This document shows positions 57,712 to 64,000 of a stretch of DNA of 64,000 nucleotides, one piece after another. Each line of letters begins with the position of its first letter. The first letter of the stretch is position 1. The translations under genes were made by a program, and so were the position numbers. The notes under the pieces were generated by a model. The model was not told the origin of the DNA and ran no database searches. It saw only the letters and a program-made list of their open reading frames with translations. The stretch is from Pyrus communis (lineage: Eukaryota > Streptophyta > Magnoliopsida > Rosales > Rosaceae), in the NCBI RefSeq assembly GCF_963583255.1, contig NC_084813.1:1613001-1677000 (forward strand), given 5' to 3'.

Positions 57712-60497
57712 TGACACACCCCAACCGAGATCAAGGCATGCTGGCCGTCACGTAAAAGTAACGTAGCCATGTGCACAGTGCGGAAGCTAAAAATAATAAT
57801 AATAAAAGTACGAATAAATAAAAACCTAGCTATACACGAAGTAAGAACATACATGTGCAAGCGTAAGTGTGAGAAACAAAGTTCAGAGCACGAAAGACCT
57901 AGTGCAGTCTGGGAGAAACAACACTAAATAAACACACCCGAGGGTGGTCCTACATAGGGGTGGAAAAAATTCCCAAAAATCCCGAACCGAACCGAAAAAA
58001 TCCCGATCCCAAACCAAAAATTTCCCAAACCGAAATTCCCAAAATTTTCGGGATGCTATCCCAAACCGATCCCAAAATTTCGGTATGGGATTCGGGATTG
58101 GCTTCTCGATATTTCGGGAATCCCATACCGAACCGAAAATATATAATATTAATTATTATATATATATTATTCTTTTATAATTGATGCTAGTAGTTTCTAA
58201 TTCATGCTCTGCAACCTGTAATGCCCTACACCTTGCATATTTTTCATGTTTTGTTTGATATTCATGTGGATTTTATTATTGCTGCTGCCATGGCTGATGA
58301 TTTTAGAAGGCTTGATTCTTTTGTCTCTCAACATATTGCAAAAAGGGTTTAATTAATTTGAATTTTGACTATGATAAAAACAGTCAGGCATGCCAGTGTT
58401 CAATTAAATGGTAGTGTGAATGAAATGAAATTCCTAGTTCATGAATGTGTTCTTGAATTATATATTTGAAGAACAATTCATAATTTCATATTTCAATTTG
58501 GGATTCCCGATTTGTCCCAAAATCCCGAAAATATTTCGGGATTCCCGAAATTTGGGATTCCCGAAAATTTGGTTTGGGATTGGTCTTCAAATTTCCGTCC
58601 CGAAAAATTTTGGTTTGGGATTCGGGATACTAGTTTCGGTATGGTATCCCATACCGAACCACCCCTAGTCCTACACTGGTGATAATATGTCTATAAGCTG
58701 GGAAAATCCTTTGGGGAGCCACCAAAAGCGCTAGCCAAACTAGAATCTGGATGGGCGCAAAACAGAAAGCGTGAGTGGGCAAAAACAAAGCTTTTCAAAA
58801 ACCATTTCATAAACAAAGTTCTAACCCCTCGCCGTAAAACCTGTATACTTCCCAAAAAAAATAGAATATATACATATATACAAATTATGCTCGGAAATAT
58901 GCCATGCCAAATGCCTCGAAATAAAATGCAAGTACTCAGGTAATGCCAAACAATGCCATGTAATCTGTCAGCCGGAGTCGCCTAACGTGACCTGTACGGC
59001 TGAATCTAGAGCTCAAATCTCCATCTCACTAACTATACCTGCACACGAGTTGGAACCACCTAAAGTGGTCTGTACGATAGGACTGGGTGTATAATAAGTA
59101 CGCTCAAGTGCTACGATCACGTGAAGGCTGGGCGAATAATCGCGGGTCACTTACGAGTCAGAAGCGTGTGGTGCAGGAGGTGAACATCACGTAAAGGACT
59201 GTGCCCAACTCTGGGCGGGAGCACTAACACCGGGGGTGCAGGTTATGAGCTCTCTATGCATCTCATATCACCACTAAGCAATAAATATAAACCATAACTT
59301 ACCTGGCACTTACCTGTGCGTCCGCAGCACCAAACACACATATAGATATGCAACTAATAATGTATAATCAACGGCAAACATAATGCATGACATATAAACG
59401 TATAAACATTTCATTTCACTTTTTGGGAAAAACATAAGTATATAGGTATCTACGGAAAACCAAAAGCCCACTCACTGGTATGTAGAAGGGTTGTAACCCC
59501 CTTGCCACGAGTGACCGTGCTCGTCCTCGGGATAGGTCTCACCTATATGCGAAACAACTATAATTACGTTAATTTTAAAGCACATAACCAACATTACGAA
59601 ATAACTTCTCATACAATGCTCAAATGGGGTGTATGAATACACCAACGTGATTTACTCAACCTCACGAACATCCCCATATTTTTAAAATAATTTTTCGATG
59701 CTGCACGCGCCCACGCGCAGGCACGTGCCTGGCACACTGACGGCGTCAGTTAACGCCGTCAGGAATATTCCATTAACTCTGACATATTCCATTAACGCCG
59801 TTAGGAATATTCTGTCCAAACTAACGGAATATTCCGTCGTCTTCTCAGGCCAAACCGAAAAATAGGGAAATTTTCAAAACTTTGTATCTTCTTCGTTTTT
59901 CAACCAAATTTCACAAAATTGGTACCAAAATGAATCTTACAACAAGAGGAACAAATACATACCACTTTCAAGCACTAAAACCCACAGAATCTCACCGGGA
60001 AAACACCACCAACTCCGGCCAAACTTGCAACTCACGATCACGACGTCCAAAACCTTCAAACGAACCACCCCGAGCCTCCTAAGGACCTCACCAAGCTTCC
60101 TACAAGCTTGAAATTCCAAAAAACACAAGAATTAACGTGTGCATGAACAGTGATCAAATCGAGGGATCCCGAGGTAGACATGAAAACGAAGGTATCCTTA
60201 CCTGAAATGGGTATGGTTGAACTCCTAAGGACCTCACGAGCACAACTATATAATTTGTTTCCACGATCCGTGAAGATCTCGAGGGTTATGGTGTTGTCCG
60301 TACGTAAAGAATAGGAAAGGAAGAGAGAGAGGGGCTCGGGACAGGGATAGGGATGAAGGTGAGTGTGGGGGTGTGTGTGTGGTCCAAACTCCACCAATCA
60401 AAACTCAAAAACAACCACAAAACGAAAAAAAACCATACTAGGGGCAAAACCATCATTTCACCCCTATGGTACGAAAAGTCCGGGATGGACTGTCACA
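57712..60497 (-). mobile_element. Solo-LTR-like element, copy 3, nested in the Harbinger element
   Basis: Same family as 1773-3926, in the same orientation: starts TGACACACCCCAACCG and ends GGACTGTCACA. CCTCT (57707-57711) and CCTTT (60498-60502) fit a 5-bp target duplication with one change. It is longer than the other copies only because of the hAT insert at 57955-58667. Two of the three hairpin blocks are kept (58969-59002, ~59045-59082); the third is cut by a deletion near 59165. Confidence 0.72.
57955..58667. mobile_element. Non-autonomous hAT element nested in the solo LTR
   Basis: Perfect TAGGGGTGG ends and a perfect 8-bp target duplication GTCCTACA (57947-57954 and 58668-58675). The undisturbed target is visible in copy 1 (GTGGTCCTACACTGGTGATA at about 2006). 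Subterminal TTCGGTATGGGAT / CCCGAACCGAACC repeats. Same broad type as 53088-53780. No transposase. Confidence 0.92.
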
Positions 60498-60794
60498 CCT
60501 TTGGCTTCTTGATTGGAGATGGTCAGAAATATGGCCCTGCACTGTTTATTAAAATATTAATTTCTTGTAGGGCTATAGGGCTAAAACGAGCCATCTGGCC
60601 TTCCTTCGATTGGAGATGGCCTTAGGTTCGATTCTCGCCAAAGACGAATTTGAACCACATTATTGGTAGCCCATTATGAGACTAAGTTCATCCCTTCTCC
60701 CATTAGTGTAGATAATATCATTTATAAACAATAAAAAAAAAGTTGAAAATAAAACGACCCCTAAGAATACAAAATCAATGAGGCGATTGCAGTG

Positions 60795-61015
60795 TTGGTG
60801 CTATTGTCCAGGAAAATGGGGTGTTTCATTTCAAGGTGCTGGTGTGGTTATTCATAACAACCGTGGTGAGTTCATGGCGGCCTATTTACTGTGCTAGCTA
60901 TGAGGGCAATTGTAGTGATGCTTGAGTTTCAGTTTCCTAGTGATCTGGGGTTTTCAAAAGTAATAACGAAGATGGATTCAAAAGTTGTGGTGGATTTATC
61001 AATAGTGATGTAGGT
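60795..61015 (+). pseudogene. RNase H domain relic of a LINE-type element
   Basis: Frames read GAGVVIHNNRGEFMAAYL and then LEFQFPSDLGFSKVITKMDSKVVVDLS, matching the start and middle of plant LINE-type RNase H domains (GxGxVxR...G; the MDSKVVVDL segment). Stops and a frame change interrupt it. Confidence 0.6.
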
Positions 61016-61033
61016 CTGTTGGACGACGGAATG

Positions 61034-61349
61034 GCTTGTTTGGTACATATGATTGAATTGGAATGAAAAACTCTTAAATTACAAGGTATATTGGTGAATA
61101 TTTTGGAAAGGATTAACTATGAAAAAATTCATCCCTTCTAATCCAACCATTTTAAGAAGTATTGGAATGAATGTCTTTTCATGAGAATTATGAATTTAGT
61201 AGAGGTGGTCATAATTGTATAATTTCTCCAATACCTTTAATTTAGTAGGTTATCCATTTAAATCTAATCATGTGTACCAAATGAGTCTGAATTTAGTATG
61301 ATTCAAGAGGTTATCCATTCCAATCTAATCACATGTGTCAAACGAACCC
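61034..61349. repeat. MITE-like element
   Basis: GCTTGTTTGGTACATATGAT at the left returns roughly inverted at the right (ATCACATGTGTCAAACGAAC). A block GAATTTAGTATGATTCAAGA is duplicated (61291, 61351). No clear target duplication. Confidence 0.45.
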
Positions 61350-61395
61350 GAATTTAGTATGATTCAAGAGATAAGAGCTATATGTATTAGTTCAA

Positions 61396-61752
61396 GTGTT
61401 TTAAAAAACTAGTTTTATGACTCGTCTAGGCGAGGCGGAGTTATGAGGAAAACATTTTTGCCTAGTAGAAGTGGGCTATATACTAGCCTAAACTCTTAGG
61501 CTATTGCCTTAAGCGCCTAGGCTACCTGGGCGTATGAATCTTTTTATAAAAATAAAAAAAACAGCCCAAACACAATGCGACGTTTTGGGCAGGGTTTTTT
61601 ATTTATTATTATTTTTTTTTATAAAATTTATGTTTCCAACTTTTAGTTTCTATTAGTTTATTGTGACTTTATGATGTGAATTAAAAAAAAAAATAATAAT
61701 AGTCAAATGTTGATTGCTTGACATGTTTGCTTGATTGTTCTACAAAGTATCC

Positions 61753-61795
<43 letters not shown>

Positions 61796-61870
61796 GTTGT
61801 AATAATAATTTTAGGTACTTGAGGCTGTCCATGAAACACCTTTGTTTCGCTTTTGCCTTTTAAAACATTC
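61396..61870. repeat. MITE-like element with TA microsatellite
   Basis: GTGTTTTAAAA at the left and TTTTAAAACATTC at the right form short inverted ends. The inside has GTCTAGGCGAGGCGG / CGCCTAGGC motifs and a (TA)n run at about 61755-61793. No coding signal. Confidence 0.45.
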
Positions 61871-62016
61871 ACCGGATATTTAACTTAAACTATATTTCAA
61901 CAACTAAAAATATTATAACTAAACTAGTTCTTGTTACAATAATACTTCTTTGCCGCGACTCGTTAACGCTCTTAATCTAGTGATATTTCTTTTTCTCTGG
62001 ACGAGGTATTTATTGT

Positions 62017-62996
62017 TCACTCAGATATGGAGAACCTACATACTGGGCAACGACCATTGCTCTTCACCCAAGGCACAATGCATTCTTCATGAAACATATG
62101 CTTACAAGGAGTGAGCATAACCTCTTGTTTGGGCTCAAAGTCATCCAAGCAAATGGTACACCTCTTTTCATCATTCTCCATATCCTTCTCCTTCACAACT
62201 GTGTCTCTGTAATACAAGTTCACCCTCTTCGATATTCTCCTCAAAGGATTGTATATCTCTTTCTTCAGCTTCTGCAACGCCCTCTTTTGCTCGTTATGGG
62301 TCAATCTGGAGTCTGCTTCAAGTCCAGGGGCGGCCGTATTCCATTGGTTACCGACCATCTGTCTAGTCCTCAGGTCTGCCTGTCGTGCCAAATCATCGCC
62401 AAGGACCAGAAAATGAATTCGGGGACCTGGTGCTGCTGCTGAACTGCAAGTTTTTCATCAGTAGAAGGTGAGAGAGGGATAACAAATAAAATGTACGAGT
62501 AATGGCTGCGCTCTAAAGAGGCACATTAGCCGTTAGATCATATATGAACTGATGCTAAACCACATACGTATGCGTACTAATCATTTTACTGATATGTGAA
62601 TCAATGACATGAAAAAAAAAAAAAAAGGAGAAAAATCTGCATGTGAACTGTGATCTCGACTGCGATTACCCTGCTGAGCCAAGAGATCTTGCAACCGCTA
62701 GCGTTCCCTCAAATGGTCGCCTTGAATCCGACGCACCTGTTCTGGTTACCTGATTATGCAACCAAAATAGTTTGTGCCATATTCTACACATCGTATCATA
62801 AGGAAAAAGGGAAAGAAACTCTACTTACTTGAGTTGCTTGAAAATTATCATAGAAGGGACTACCAGAGATCCCAGAAGCCCATTCACCAAAATCGTCCTC
62901 AAAATTCCCGAAGTAGAGATCAAACGGCTCACGATAGGTAAGATGAGGACGAGGAGGAGTAGGAAGAGAATAGGTAGTGTTGGTACTTCTGCTCAT
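62017..62996 (-). CDS. RING-H2 (C3H2C3) zinc-finger protein, probable E3 ubiquitin ligase
   Basis: Exons 62996-62829, 62749-62670 and 62443-62017, GT-AG, 224 aa. The N-terminal half is Ser/Pro-rich and acidic without a clear domain. Residues ~85-150 are a basic, helical linker (ARQADLRTRQMVGNQWNTAAP, NEQKRALQKLKKEIYNPLRR). The C-terminus is a complete RING-H2: CTICLDDF...CKHMFHEECIVPWVKSNGRCPVC, spacing C-x2-C-x14-C-x-H-x2-H-x2-C-x10-C-x2-C, followed only by RFSISE. The conserved Ile after the first Cys pair and Trp before the sixth ligand are the usual E2 contacts. No transmembrane segment. Targets cannot be told from sequence. Confidence 0.9.
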
Positions 62997-64000
62997 GATG
63001 GCTACGTTCTGCCTATCTCCGGAGTTTGCACTTCCTATGCAATATTGTTGATGTGTTTTCGGGTTCTGAGAGTTTTTATTCCTTCATCTGCTTCAAGGTG
63101 TGTGTATATATATATACATATCCTTGTCAATCAAGGTTATCATTTTTATATTGCGGATGCTTTTTCTGGTGGCATGCAAGAAAAGCTAATAGAGATTCGA
63201 TAGAAAAAGCAACGTAGGAATCGATTCCAACCCGTTCAGTTTCTACTTTTCCTGTTTCTGCGATGTGATTGAGATAACAATGCATTCTATGGCAGAGGTT
63301 TCCCAGCAACGGCCACACACAACTGAACAATCAAGCACTCATTCTTATGAGTCAATCAACAGTTTGCAGATGCTCGTGCGCCGTGGATTCTGTCCATTGT
63401 AGTGCGCTTCCCAGTTCTTAAAGTTTATTCCCCCGAGTCTGAGCTTTCAGACTCTCAGTTGTCACCTTTTGGCCCCATTAGCTATCGCAAGGCATCTAAA
63501 CATTCCTACATTTCGTTCACGGAGGATGTTTATCTCCATCTGTAATGCAAATTGCTTTAGATCCTTGCATTGCAAACGTCTGTAATGCACATTGCTTTAG
63601 ATCCTTGCATTGCAAGTAAACTTGGTAGATCTTCGATAGCATCCACCGTCTTGGTTGCTGTATGAATTTATTTGTTTATTTTTGCCATAGACCAAGTATG
63701 CTCGAGTTTTAGCAAAGTTCGAAGTGCATTGCCAAATGTTCAATATGATTCCACAAGATCTAGTTTCGTTCAAGTAACGGAACCTAGCCCATTTAAAGGC
63801 AGTTTCAACAACCGAGTGGCTGAAAGATCAGAGTAATGACCAGGTACGTTAAGAAAAGTATCCGTTTTCCTTTCTTCTTTTACAGCTAGCAGAAAAAGAA
63901 TCAGTTCACAAGGTCCGCGTTGTTGTAACAATCAAACTTGAAAACCGAAGGGCTTGAATTTCATCTTTTTTAACTAAAAAGTTGCTTCTGGTCCTCATTT
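62997..64000. other. Upstream region of the RING gene
   Basis: No convincing gene. CTGTAATGCAAATTGCTTTA and its continuation form a 39-bp tandem duplication (63539-63618). ORFs here are short and unrecognised. Confidence 0.5.

Larger units (their letters stand above)
55634..60621 (-). mobile_element. PIF/Harbinger transposon carrying nested insertions
   Basis: TIRs GGCCATCTCCAACCGAAGG (55634) and its inverse, ending at 60621. Target-site GTA (55631-55633) and TTA (60622-60624) is a decayed TTA duplication. The host sequence AGAGGTC...GGTTCGATTCTCGCC reads through as a SINE-like repeat once the element is removed. The element encodes a dead transposase on the minus strand. Without the insertion at 57712-60497 it would be about 2.2 kb. 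Confidence 0.85.

Overview
The window is nuclear DNA of a flowering plant. Genes are split by short GT-AG introns, intergenic DNA is AT-rich and full of transposons, and the proteins are plant-specific (a DYW-class PPR protein, a thylakoid FtsH, a J-domain/ferredoxin protein). The Cassandra-type 5S-bearing elements, the protein sequences and the repeat families look like a woody Rosaceae (apple/pear type). That assignment is inference and was not checked against a database.

Layout. 1-5.6 kb: repeats only (PIF-like right ends, a rearranged Cassandra TRIM, a 2.1-kb solo-LTR-like element, a TTA-flanked MITE). 5.8-12.1 kb: a possible small membrane protein and the 13-exon CCT8 chaperonin gene (minus). 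12.4-16.2 kb: repeats, a second Cassandra and a poly(A) retroinsertion. 16.5-19.9 kb: a 7-exon chloroplast J-domain/4Fe-4S gene of DJC76 type (plus). 21.1-24.0 kb: a two-exon RABA1-class Rab GTPase (minus) with a LINE/RNase H relic in its intron. 24.3-46.4 kb: a spliceosomal snRNA cluster, all on the plus strand, with two U4 and five U2 copies, built by duplication of a U4-U2 module and a smaller U2 unit. 46.5-48.5 kb: an intronless DYW PPR gene (minus). 49.5-52.8 kb: FTSH2/VAR2-type protease (minus) with a 5'UTR intron. 53.1-61.9 kb: nested transposons, including a PIF/Harbinger element with a dead transposase, holding a solo LTR, which holds a hAT MITE. 62.0-63.0 kb: a 3-exon RING-H2 protein (minus).

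Functional picture. The protein genes are unrelated housekeeping or organelle genes: cytosolic folding, chloroplast J-protein, endosomal trafficking, organelle RNA editing, thylakoid protein quality control and ubiquitination. The unusual part is the U4/U2 cluster. Its copies share promoter layouts (USE plus a TATA-like box) but differ in sites that matter for snRNP assembly and base pairing. Transposon insertions private to single copies, with the empty site visible in sister copies, allow the duplication order to be read. No viral gene, CRISPR array or prokaryotic feature was seen.
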